Below the pieces are notes generated by a model. That model was not told the DNA's origin. It was given only the letters and a program-made list of their open reading frames with translations, and ran no database searches. From positions 1 to 64,000 of the forward strand of contig CALVDH010000012.1 in assembly GCA_944326235.1 (NCBI GenBank): a stretch of DNA of 64,000 nucleotides, written 5' to 3'. The translations under genes and the position numbers were made by a program. Positions 28,987-37,160 of the stretch are shown here, in pieces; position 1 is the first letter of the stretch; each line of letters opens with the position of its first letter. This DNA is from an uncultured Bacteroidales bacterium. GTDB lineage: Bacteria > Bacteroidota > Bacteroidia > Bacteroidales > UBA932.

Positions 28987-29841
28987 ATGTATAAAATACT
29001 TAGGAAGAAATTTCTGACGCCGGCGATCTGTCTCATGGACGTCCTGGCGCCCCGGGTGGCTCAGTCAGCCCAGCCGGGCCAGTTTCTGATAGTCAGGGCA
29101 GGGGAGAAGAATGAGCGTATCCCCCTGACCATCTGTGATTACAACCGCGAGGAAGGCAGCGTGACCATCGTCACCCAGCTCGTAGGAGCCTCTACCCGCA
29201 TCATCTGCAGCTATGAGGCCGGAGAGTCCTTCGCGGATGTGGTCGGGCCGCTCGGTCAGCCTTCCGAGTTTATACATCTGAGCCCTGAGGAGCTCTCGCA
29301 CAGCCGTTATCTCTTCATAGCGGGAGGCTTGGGAACTGCCCCCGTATATCCCCAGGTGAAGTACCTGCATCAGGCCGGGGCAAAGGTGGACGTGATAATC
29401 GGTGCCCGCAACAAGGACCTGGTAATCCTCGAGGAGGAGATGCGGGCCGTCAGCGATCACCTTTATATATGCACTGACGACGGCTCGTACGGTGAGAAGG
29501 GTCTGGTGACCGACATCATGGGCCGTCTGCTGGACTCCGGCGAGAAATACGACCAGGCGGTGGCCATCGGCCCCATGATCATGATGAAGTTCGTCACCCT
29601 CAAGGGCCGTCAGTACGGCATCCCTCTGATCGTCAGCCTCAATACCCTGATGGTGGACGGTACCGGCATGTGCGGTGCCTGCCGCGTGACCATCGCCGGC
29701 AAGACCCGTTTCGCCTGTGTGGACGGACCGGAGTTCAATGCCTACGACGTGGACTTCGAGGAGGCCATGCGCCGTCAGGGCATGTACCGCGACATAGAGA
29801 AGGAGAAGGACCACCAGTGTCATATAGGACTGCATCAATAA
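28987..29841 (+). CDS. nfnA: NfnA-like ferredoxin-NADP reductase subunit
   Basis: A 284-residue FAD and [2Fe-2S] protein of the PyrK/NfnA family. The FAD/NAD part includes PLGQPSEF and YLFIAGGLGTAPVYPQVKYL, and the cluster cysteines lie in GTGMCGACRVTIAGK and RFACVDGPEF. With the next gene it forms the NfnAB transhydrogenase, which couples NADH and reduced ferredoxin oxidation to NADP reduction by flavin-based bifurcation. ATG at 28987 (MYKILRKKF) is the natural start. Twenty bases separate the two genes. A PyrK function is less likely because pyrD is not adjacent. Confidence 0.9.
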   Translation: MYKILRKKFLTPAICLMDVLAPRVAQSAQPGQFLIVRAGEKNERIPLTICDYNREEGSVTIVTQLVGASTRIICSYEAGESFADVVGPLGQPSEFIHLSPEELSHSRYLFIAGGLGTAPVYPQVKYLHQAGAKVDVIIGARNKDLVILEEEMRAVSDHLYICTDDGSYGEKGLVTDIMGRLLDSGEKYDQAVAIGPMIMMKFVTLKGRQYGIPLIVSLNTLMVDGTGMCGACRVTIAGKTRFACVDGPEFNAYDVDFEEAMRRQGMYRDIEKEKDHQCHIGLHQ

Positions 29842-29861
29842 CAACATCAGGAGATATAACA

Positions 29862-31250
29862 ATGGCAAACAAGATACCCAGAGTCCCTGTACGCGAGCAG
29901 GATCCCGCAGTCAGGGCCCGTAATTTCGAGGAAGTATGCTACGGATACAACGAGCAGGAGGCCGTCCTCGAGGCCTCGCGCTGCCTCAACTGTAAGAAGC
30001 CCCGCTGTGTGGAGGCCTGCCCGGTTTCCATCCAGATACCCGCATTTATATCAAAGGTAGCGGCCGGAGACATCAAGGAGGCAGCCCGCATTATCTCTCA
30101 GGACAGCTCCCTGCCCGCAGTCTGCGGCCGTGTCTGCCCCCAGGAGACCCAGTGCGAAGGCTCCTGCATCCTCGGAGTCAAGGGCGAGCCGGTGGCCATC
30201 GGCAAGCTCGAGCGTTTCGTGGCCGACTGGAGCCGTCAGAACGGAGTCCGCTTCGCTGACAAGGCTCCCGCCAACGGCATCAAGGTCGCAGTGGTCGGCA
30301 GCGGTCCGGCCGGTCTGGCCTGTGCCTCTGACCTGGCCCGCTGGGGTTATGACGTCACCGTCTTCGAGGTGCTGCACAAGGCCGGAGGCGTGCTGCAGTA
30401 CGGCATCCCCGAGTTCCGTCTGCCCAAGCAGGAGGTAGTGGAGTACGAGGTGGAGAATGTGCGCCGCCTCGGAGTGAAAATAGAGACCGACGTGGTGGTG
30501 GGAAGGACCGTCACGGTGGATGACCTCTTCGACAAGGAGGGCTTCAAGGCCGTGTTCATCGGCTCGGGAGCCGGTCTGCCCAAGTTTATGGGTATCCCCG
30601 GGGAGAATCTCAACGGAGTGTTCTCCGCCAACGAGTTCCTCACCCGCAACAACCTCATGCACGGTTACGACCCTACATACGACACCCCCGTATTCTCCGG
30701 CCGCAGGTCGGTGATAGTCGGAGGCGGCAATGTGGCAATGGACGCCGCCCGAACCGCCCTGCGCCTTGGCTCTGAGGTGACTGTAGTCTACCGCCGCACC
30801 GAGAAGGAGCTGCCCGCCAGGGTGGAGGAGGTGCATCACGCCAAGGAGGAGGGCATAGAGTTCCGCCTCCTGACCAACCCCGTGGAGATTCTGGGCGACG
30901 AGAAAGGCTGGGTGCGCGGTATCCGTTGCATCCGCATGGAGCTCGGCGAGCCCGACGAGTCGGGACGCCGCTCTCCCGTGCCGGTGCCCGGCTCCGAGTT
31001 TGAGATTGAGACGGACACCGTCATCATGTCCCTCGGAACCTCCCCGAACCCGATGATAGCCCGCTCTACTCCCGGACTGGAGACCAACCGCCGGGGCTGC
31101 CTCATTGCCGATGAGGACGGAGCCACCACCCGCCCGATGGTGTTTGCAGGAGGCGATGCCGTAACGGGCGCTGCGACTGTGATTCTGGCGATGGGTGCCG
31201 GCCGCCGGGCTGCCGCCGCCATCCATAAGGCATTGCAGTCTGAGAAATAA
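29862..31250 (+). CDS. nfnB: NfnB-like NADPH-binding FeS flavoprotein (GltD-type)
   Basis: A 462-residue protein with two [4Fe-4S] motifs at the N-terminus (CLNCKKPRCVEACPV and CGRVCPQETQCEGSC). A first nucleotide fold VAVVGSGPAGLACASDLARW binds FAD, a second VIVGGGNVAMDAARTAL binds NADPH, and the C-terminus has the family element VFAGGDAVTGAATVILAMGAGR. Alone it would be called glutamate synthase small subunit, but the adjoining NfnA-like gene and absence of gltB make NfnB the better call. The 3' end contains the promoter for the etf genes. Confidence 0.9.
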   Translation: MANKIPRVPVREQDPAVRARNFEEVCYGYNEQEAVLEASRCLNCKKPRCVEACPVSIQIPAFISKVAAGDIKEAARIISQDSSLPAVCGRVCPQETQCEGSCILGVKGEPVAIGKLERFVADWSRQNGVRFADKAPANGIKVAVVGSGPAGLACASDLARWGYDVTVFEVLHKAGGVLQYGIPEFRLPKQEVVEYEVENVRRLGVKIETDVVVGRTVTVDDLFDKEGFKAVFIGSGAGLPKFMGIPGENLNGVFSANEFLTRNNLMHGYDPTYDTPVFSGRRSVIVGGGNVAMDAARTALRLGSEVTVVYRRTEKELPARVEEVHHAKEEGIEFRLLTNPVEILGDEKGWVRGIRCIRMELGEPDESGRRSPVPVPGSEFEIETDTVIMSLGTSPNPMIARSTPGLETNRRGCLIADEDGATTRPMVFAGGDAVTGAATVILAMGAGRRAAAAIHKALQSEK

Positions 31251-31262
31251 TTCCTACCTTTG
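31233..31262 (+). promoter_or_regulatory. Promoter for etfB-etfA-acyl-CoA dehydrogenase
   Basis: TTG at 31233-31235, 19 bases, then TACCTTTG at 31255-31262. The -33 element is inside the last codons of nfnB, so the etf genes can be expressed apart from nfnAB. Confidence 0.65.
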
Positions 31263-31285
31263 CCCGGATTAATGTATTAAAACTG

Positions 31286-32161
31286 ATGAACGACAAATTG
31301 AAAATCGTGGTCCTGGCCAAGCAGGTGCCGGACACCAGAAATGTAGGAAAAGATGCGATGAAGGAGGACGGAACGGTCAACCGCGCCGCATTACCTGCTA
31401 TTTTCAATCCTGAAGACATGAATGCCCTCGAGCAGGCGCTCAGGATCAAGGACCGTCTGAAGGACGTGGAAATCCATCTGTTGACTATGGGCCCCGGCAG
31501 GGCCGCCGACATCATCCGCGAGGGTCTCTTCAGAGGCGCTGACGGAGGAGTCCTCCTGACCGACAGGAAGTTCGCAGGAGCCGATACCCTTGCCACATCC
31601 TACGCGCTGGCCCAGGCAGTCCGCAAGATCGCTCCCGACATGATCATCGCAGGCCGTCAGGCTATCGACGGTGATACCGCCCAGGTGGGCCCTCAGGTAG
31701 CCGAGAAGCTGGGCTGGCCTCAGATTACCTACGCAGAAGAAGTACTGTACATCGACGATAACAGAGTGACCGTACGCCGCAGGCTGGAGCGGGGCATCGA
31801 AGTGGTGTCCTCCCCTCTGCCCGTGCTGATCACCGTGACCGGCACCGCAGCCGCATGCAGGCCCCGCAACGCCAGGCAGCTCCTCCGCTACAAAGGAGCC
31901 CGCACCGTTTCCGAGGACCAGGCTTCCGGTTCAGAGTATGCCGCCTCAGGCAAGTGCTCCGAGCATTTCCAGATACCCGAGTGGGGCTTCGCCGAGATAG
32001 GCGGGGACGAGAAGAGCTACGGTTCCTCCGGCTCGCCCACCAAGGTGAAGAAGATCGAGAACATCATCCTCCAGGCCAAGGAGTCCAGGACCCTCTCGGA
32101 CTCGGACGCCGACATCGAGGGTCTCGTAAAGGAGCTGATATCCAGTCATACAATCGGTTAA
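31286..32161 (+). CDS. etfB: Electron transfer flavoprotein beta subunit
   Basis: A 291-residue subunit starting KIVVLAKQVPDTRNVGKDAM. AMP/FAD-binding pattern NPEDMNALEQALRIKD and DMIIAGRQAIDGDTAQVGPQVAEKLGWP are family signatures. It dimerises with the product of the next gene and passes electrons from the acyl-CoA dehydrogenase encoded downstream. Whether this Etf is the bifurcating kind cannot be settled by eye. 21 bases separate it from etfA. Confidence 0.95.
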   Translation: MNDKLKIVVLAKQVPDTRNVGKDAMKEDGTVNRAALPAIFNPEDMNALEQALRIKDRLKDVEIHLLTMGPGRAADIIREGLFRGADGGVLLTDRKFAGADTLATSYALAQAVRKIAPDMIIAGRQAIDGDTAQVGPQVAEKLGWPQITYAEEVLYIDDNRVTVRRRLERGIEVVSSPLPVLITVTGTAAACRPRNARQLLRYKGARTVSEDQASGSEYAASGKCSEHFQIPEWGFAEIGGDEKSYGSSGSPTKVKKIENIILQAKESRTLSDSDADIEGLVKELISSHTIG

Positions 32162-32182
32162 TCTGTTAAAACGCTAGACGAC

Positions 32183-33196
32183 ATGAACAACATTATAGTA
32201 TATTGCGAGACCGACGGAGGACGCCTCTGTGACGTGAGTCTCGAACTGATGACCAAGGCCCGTGACCTGGCCGCCTCGCTCTCCTGCGACGTGGAGGCCC
32301 TGCTGATAGGACACGATGTCCGCGGCCTGGCCGATGAACTTTATTCCTACGGAGCTGCAGTAGTGCATCTGGCCGACGACAAGCGCCTGGAGTTCTTCCG
32401 CACACTGCCCTACGCATCGATTACCATTGACCTTTTCCGCAAGGAACAGCCCCAGATAGCCCTCTTCGGAGCCACCTCCGTGGGCAGAGACCTCGCTCCC
32501 AGAGTCTCCAGCGCCCTGCACAGCGGCCTTACCGCCGACTGCACCTCCCTGGAGATAGGTGACCATCAGGACAAGGAGAAACAGTACCACAACCTCCTGT
32601 ACCAGATCCGCCCCGCATTCGGAGGCAACATCATCGCCACCATCGTCAACCCCGAGCACAGGCCCCAGATGGCCACTGTCCGTGAGGGTGTGATGAAGAA
32701 GGCTCCCCTGGCCGCACCCGTGGCCGGACGCATCTCGGAGATAGACGTCAATTCTATCCTGAAGGACAGCGACCTGACCGTGGAGATCGTGGCCCGTGAG
32801 ATAGAGGAGCGCAAGATCGACATCAAGGGCGCCCAGATCATCGTGGCCGGCGGCTTCGGCGTGGGCAGCAAGGAGAATTTCGACCTGATATTCGAGCTCG
32901 CCAGGACCCTCGGCGGAGAGGTGGGAGCATCCCGCGCCGCCGTGGACGCAGGCTTTGCGGACCATGCCCGCCAGATCGGACAGACCGGCGTGACCGTACG
33001 TCCCAAGCTCTTCATTTCCTGCGGTATCTCCGGCCAGATCCAGCATACTGCCGGTATGGACCAGTCCTCGATGATCATCTCGATCAACAGCGACCCCGAG
33101 GCCCCCATCCACAGGATAGCCGACTATGCTATCGTAGGAGACCTCAATGTGGTGATACCCAAGCTCATCAAGTTCTACAAACAAAACAGCAAGTAA
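32183..33196 (+). CDS. etfA: Electron transfer flavoprotein alpha subunit
   Basis: A 337-residue FAD subunit. The N-terminal domain has QIALFGATSVGRDLAPRVSSALHSGLTADCTSLE, and the FAD-binding C-terminal domain has GEVGASRAAVDAGFADHARQIGQTG, PKLFISCGISGQIQHTAGM and INSDPEAPIHRIADYAIVGD. These are all textbook EtfA positions. It is in one operon between etfB and the acyl-CoA dehydrogenase, 12 bases before the latter. Confidence 0.97.
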   Translation: MNNIIVYCETDGGRLCDVSLELMTKARDLAASLSCDVEALLIGHDVRGLADELYSYGAAVVHLADDKRLEFFRTLPYASITIDLFRKEQPQIALFGATSVGRDLAPRVSSALHSGLTADCTSLEIGDHQDKEKQYHNLLYQIRPAFGGNIIATIVNPEHRPQMATVREGVMKKAPLAAPVAGRISEIDVNSILKDSDLTVEIVAREIEERKIDIKGAQIIVAGGFGVGSKENFDLIFELARTLGGEVGASRAAVDAGFADHARQIGQTGVTVRPKLFISCGISGQIQHTAGMDQSSMIISINSDPEAPIHRIADYAIVGDLNVVIPKLIKFYKQNSK

Positions 33197-33208
33197 GGAG
33201 AAGAAGTC

Positions 33209-34909
33209 ATGGCAAATTTTTATACAGACAACAGTGATTTGAAGTTTCAGCTCTCGCATCCCCTGATGCAGAAGATAGTGGAGCTGAAGGAACAGGATTT
33301 CAAGGACAGCGGAGTCTATGACTACGCTCCCTGCAATGTCGAGGATGCCATCGACTCCTACGACAAGGTGATGGAGGTCATGGGCGAGATCTGCGCCGAC
33401 ACCATAGCCGCCAACGCCGAGCAGGTGGACCACGACGGCCCCGTATGCGAGAACGGCCGCGTGACCTACGCAGCCGGTACAGCCGAGAACCAGAGGGTGC
33501 TCACCCAGGCCGGCATGTACGGCATGTCCCTGCCCCGTCAGTACGGCGGACTGAATTTCTCCCTCGTGCCCTATGTGATGGCTGAGGAACTGGTTTCCAG
33601 GGCCGATGCCGGATTTGCCAATATCTGGGGTCTTCAGGACTGCGCCGAGACCATCCACGAGTTCGCCTCCGAGGAGATCAAGGCCGAGTTCCTGCCCCGC
33701 ATCCCCCAGGGAGATACCTGCTCCATGGACCTGACCGAGCCCGATGCCGGCTCCGACCTCCAGGCCGCCATGCTCAAGGCCGAGTGGTGCGAGGAGAAGG
33801 GCATGTGGATGCTCAACGGTGTAAAGCGCTTTATCACCAACGGTGACGCCCAGATCAAGCTCGTCCTGGCCCGTTCCGAGGAAGGCACCCGCGACGGCCG
33901 CGGCCTGTCCTACTTCGTACACGACCAGAAATGGGGCGGCGTGACTGTCCGCAGGATTGAGAACAAGCTCGGTATCAAGGGCTCTCCTACCTGCGAGCTG
34001 GTATTCAAGAACGCTCCCGCCAAGCTCATCGGCGAGCGCCGCATGGGTCTTATCAAATACGTGATGTCCCTGATGAACGGTGCCCGTCTCGGAGTGGGAG
34101 CCCAGTCCGTGGGTATCTCCGAGGCCGCATACCGCGAGGCTTACAAATATGCCTGCGAGCGCCGTCAGTTCGGCAAGGCCATCATTGAGTTCCCCGCAGT
34201 GTCCGAGATGCTTGCAGTGATGAAGGCCAAGCTTCAGGCATCCCGCGCCATCCTGTATGAGACCACCCGTTTCGTAGATATGTACAAGGCCTACGGCTTT
34301 GTGGCCGAGACCCGCAAGCTGACTCCGGAAGAGCGTCAGGAGATGAAGAAGTATCAGCGTTATGCCGATATGTTCACTCCAGTGCTCAAGATGATGTCCA
34401 GCGAGTACTGCAACCAGAATGCCTATGACGCCATTCAGGTACACGGCGGCTCAGGCTACATGAAGGAGTATCCGGTGGAGCGCATCTACCGCGATGCCAG
34501 GATTACCACTATATATGAAGGTACGTCCCAGCTCCAGACTGTGGCCGCTATCCGCTATGTGACCACCGGCGCCTACCTCGCCAGGATACGTGAGTACGAG
34601 GCCGAGGAGGTGGCTCCCGAGTACGCGACTCTGAAGAAGACCCTGGTAGAGATGGCCGCGCAGTACGAGCAGGCCTGCACCCTCGTACACGGACATGACA
34701 ACACCTATATCGACTTCCACGCCCGCCGTCTGGTCGAGATGGCCGGTCACATCATCATGGGCTGGCTCCTCGTGCTGGATGCGCAGAGGTGCGATGACTT
34801 CGCCAAGTCGGCCAGAGTGTTCGTAGGCAAGGCCAAGTCCTGGAACCAGGAGCGCTACGACTACATCGCGGGCTTCTCCGAGGAGCAGTTGGCAGACTTT
34901 ATCAACTAA
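33209..34909 (+). CDS. Acyl-CoA dehydrogenase, long form
   Basis: A 566-residue flavoenzyme. MDLTEPDAGSDLQAAMLKAEW is the FAD/substrate region, ITNGDAQIKLVLARSEEG follows, and GGSGYMKEYPVERIYRDARITTIYEGTSQLQ carries the catalytic glutamate in YEGT and the standard C-terminal motif. An extra C-terminal helical region of about 120 residues makes it longer than the usual 380. It sits with its electron acceptor EtfBA, and likely acts on short acyl-CoA esters from amino-acid fermentation; chain length is unproven. Confidence 0.93.
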   Translation: MANFYTDNSDLKFQLSHPLMQKIVELKEQDFKDSGVYDYAPCNVEDAIDSYDKVMEVMGEICADTIAANAEQVDHDGPVCENGRVTYAAGTAENQRVLTQAGMYGMSLPRQYGGLNFSLVPYVMAEELVSRADAGFANIWGLQDCAETIHEFASEEIKAEFLPRIPQGDTCSMDLTEPDAGSDLQAAMLKAEWCEEKGMWMLNGVKRFITNGDAQIKLVLARSEEGTRDGRGLSYFVHDQKWGGVTVRRIENKLGIKGSPTCELVFKNAPAKLIGERRMGLIKYVMSLMNGARLGVGAQSVGISEAAYREAYKYACERRQFGKAIIEFPAVSEMLAVMKAKLQASRAILYETTRFVDMYKAYGFVAETRKLTPEERQEMKKYQRYADMFTPVLKMMSSEYCNQNAYDAIQVHGGSGYMKEYPVERIYRDARITTIYEGTSQLQTVAAIRYVTTGAYLARIREYEAEEVAPEYATLKKTLVEMAAQYEQACTLVHGHDNTYIDFHARRLVEMAGHIIMGWLLVLDAQRCDDFAKSARVFVGKAKSWNQERYDYIAGFSEEQLADFIN

Positions 34910-34919
34910 AACAGACAAT

Positions 34920-37019
34920 ATGAAGAAATACCTTTCCATTCTCGTACTGTCCGTCTTCTGCATGGCTCCGGCCTCCGCAGACGAGGGCATGTGGCTTCCT
35001 TCCCTTATTTCGCAGAGAATAGGGGATATGCAGGCCAAGGGATTCACTCTCACGGCCGAGGATATCTACAGCATCAATCAGGCTTGTCTTAAGGATGCCG
35101 TGGTCCACTTCGGAGGCGGCTGCACCGGAGAGCTCATATCTCCCGAGGGACTCCTCATCACCAACCATCACTGCGGCTACGGTCAGATTCAGAGACACAG
35201 CTCCGTGGAGCATGACTACCTCCGCGACGGCTTCTGGGCTATGACCCGTGCCGAGGAACTGCCCAATCCGGGACTTTCCGTGAGCTTCCTCGAGTACATG
35301 GAGGATGTTACCGACAAGGTACTGAAAGGCTATAAGGACGGCATGAGCGAGGAAGAGCGCGAGGCTCTGGTGGAGAAGAACTCCGCCAAACTCGTTGAGG
35401 AGGCTGTTGCGGAAGGCAAGGGACTCCGTGCTTCGGTAGAGCCCCTGTTCTACGGCAATAAGTACTACATGTTCGTGTTCCGCAGATATACCGATGTCCG
35501 TCTGGTGGGTGCTCCCCCTTCGTCTATCGGAAAGTTCGGCGGCGACACCGACAACTGGATGTGGCCCCGTCATACCGGAGACTTCTCCATCTTCCGCGTA
35601 TATGCCGACAAGGACAACAACCCCGCGCCCTATTCGGAGGACAACGTGCCCTATAAGCCCAAGAAGTATTTCCACATAGCCGCCGGCGGAGTGAAGGAGG
35701 GTGATTTCACCTTCGTATACGGCTTCCCCGGAAGCACCCGCGAGTACATCATGTCCGAGGGCGTACGCTACGTCTCCGACGTGACCAATCCTGCCAAGAT
35801 TGCTCTCCGTACCATGCGCCTGGATGTCCAGAAGAAGTACATGGACGCCGACCAGGCCGTGAGAATCCAGTATTCTTCGAAAAATGCCAGTGTGTCCAAC
35901 GCCTGGAAGAAATGGCAGGGCGAGATGAAAGGCATCGTCCGTCTCGGGACAGTAGCCAGGAAGCAGGCTTTCGAGGCCAGTTTCATGGAGTGGGCCGGGG
36001 GAACGGAGTATGAGGGCATCATCCCCGCACTCGACTCCCTCTACAAGGCATTGGAGCCTTACAACTACGCTCTGGACTATTACAATGAGTCCGCCCGTAC
36101 CATAGAACTCGTGCAGTTCGCCTCCCGCGCCGTGAAAGTTGCGGAAGGAGGTTCCGACTCGGCCCTCAAGGCTGTTGAGGCGACATTCTACAAGGATTAT
36201 TTCCTGCCTATAGACAAGGAATCCTTCGTGGCTGTCATGAACGCCTATAAGGACAATGTCCCCGTAGACTTCCGCCCTCCCTATTTTGACAGCACCCTGG
36301 CTGTCTACGGCGGCTCGATAGAAAAATGGGCCGATGACCTGTTCTCAGCTTCGGTATTCGCCGACAGGGCTGCCCTCGAGGCCATGGATTGCGCCGCAGT
36401 AGCCGCGCTGCAGGATGATCCGGCTGTGGTATTCGGCCGTGAGTTCACATCCTGGATAGGGGAGAACATCCGCCCCGTGGTCAGCCGTCTCAACTCCGAG
36501 ATCAACCTGCTCAACCGCGACTATGTGCGCGGCCAGATGGAGTTCCAGCCGGAGAAGACCTTCTATCCCGACGCCAACAGCACTCTCCGCGTCGCCTACG
36601 GTCACATCAAGGGCTATTCTCCCTCCGACGGAGTGTACTACATGCCGTTCTCGACCATCGAGGGCATCATGGAGAAGGACAACCCCGACATATTCGATTA
36701 CAACATACCGCAGAGATTCCGTGATATCGTGGCTTCCGGCGACTACGGCCGCTGGGGACATGACGGCAAGGTGCCTGTCTGCTTCATCGCCACCAACCAC
36801 ACCTCCGGCGGCAACTCCGGCAGCCCCGTGATCGACTCCAAGGGCCGCTTGATCGGCATCAACTTCGACCGTGTCTGGGAAGGCACCATGAGCGACATCG
36901 AGTTTGACCCCGATTTCTGCCGCAACATCTCCCTGGACATCCGCTACGTCCTCTTCGTCATCGACATGATAGGCAATGCGGACCATCTGATAGACGAGAT
37001 GACCATCGAAACAGAATAG
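34920..37019 (+). CDS. S46 family dipeptidyl-peptidase, DPP11-like
   Basis: A 699-residue exported serine peptidase with signal MKKYLSILVLSVFCMAPASA. The histidine lies in ITNHHCGYGQIQ, the aspartate in DNWMWPRHTGDFSIFR, and the serine in SGGNSGSPVIDSKG. Immediately after, NFDRVWEGTMSDIEFDP carries the arginine that in this family selects acidic P1 residues (DPP11), where DPP7 has glycine. It therefore likely removes Xaa-Asp/Glu dipeptides in the periplasm, feeding peptide fermentation. It starts ten bases after the dehydrogenase gene and has its own terminator. Confidence 0.93.
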   Translation: MKKYLSILVLSVFCMAPASADEGMWLPSLISQRIGDMQAKGFTLTAEDIYSINQACLKDAVVHFGGGCTGELISPEGLLITNHHCGYGQIQRHSSVEHDYLRDGFWAMTRAEELPNPGLSVSFLEYMEDVTDKVLKGYKDGMSEEEREALVEKNSAKLVEEAVAEGKGLRASVEPLFYGNKYYMFVFRRYTDVRLVGAPPSSIGKFGGDTDNWMWPRHTGDFSIFRVYADKDNNPAPYSEDNVPYKPKKYFHIAAGGVKEGDFTFVYGFPGSTREYIMSEGVRYVSDVTNPAKIALRTMRLDVQKKYMDADQAVRIQYSSKNASVSNAWKKWQGEMKGIVRLGTVARKQAFEASFMEWAGGTEYEGIIPALDSLYKALEPYNYALDYYNESARTIELVQFASRAVKVAEGGSDSALKAVEATFYKDYFLPIDKESFVAVMNAYKDNVPVDFRPPYFDSTLAVYGGSIEKWADDLFSASVFADRAALEAMDCAAVAALQDDPAVVFGREFTSWIGENIRPVVSRLNSEINLLNRDYVRGQMEFQPEKTFYPDANSTLRVAYGHIKGYSPSDGVYYMPFSTIEGIMEKDNPDIFDYNIPQRFRDIVASGDYGRWGHDGKVPVCFIATNHTSGGNSGSPVIDSKGRLIGINFDRVWEGTMSDIEFDPDFCRNISLDIRYVLFVIDMIGNADHLIDEMTIETE

Positions 37020-37064
37020 ACGCAAACATACTTCGGTATGTTTTAAAGTTACATATTGAAGACG

Positions 37065-37098
37065 ACCGGGTCGGGATTGTTCCTCACCCGGTTTTTTT
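37065..37098 (+). terminator. Terminator after the S46 peptidase gene
   Basis: ACCGGGT at 37065-37071 pairs with ACCCGGT at 37086-37092, followed by TTTTTT. Confidence 0.75.
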
Positions 37099-37107
37099 AT
37101 TGTCTTT

Positions 37108-37138
37108 TTTGAATTGGGAAATAAAATTGTTATCTTTG
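37108..37138 (+). promoter_or_regulatory. Promoter of the first modular lipoprotein gene
   Basis: TTTG at 37108-37111, 19 bases, TATCTTTG at 37131-37138, then 22 bases to the ATG. The second paralogue has the same sequence at 40930-40960 with few changes. Confidence 0.8.
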
Positions 37139-37160
37139 AACTTTACTAACAATTTAAATT

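Noticed and set aside
29862..31250. Glutamate synthase small subunit GltD
   Set aside because: No large subunit gene is adjacent, and the gene forms a pair with an NfnA-like subunit; NfnB fits better.
32174..34444. A 756-codon open frame on the minus strand
   Set aside because: It spans etfA and the acyl-CoA dehydrogenase on the other strand and shows only mirrored composition.
34920..37019. DPP7 (preference for hydrophobic P1 residues)
   Set aside because: The sequence after the active serine has FDR-WEGTMSD with arginine, which marks the acidic-specific DPP11 type.
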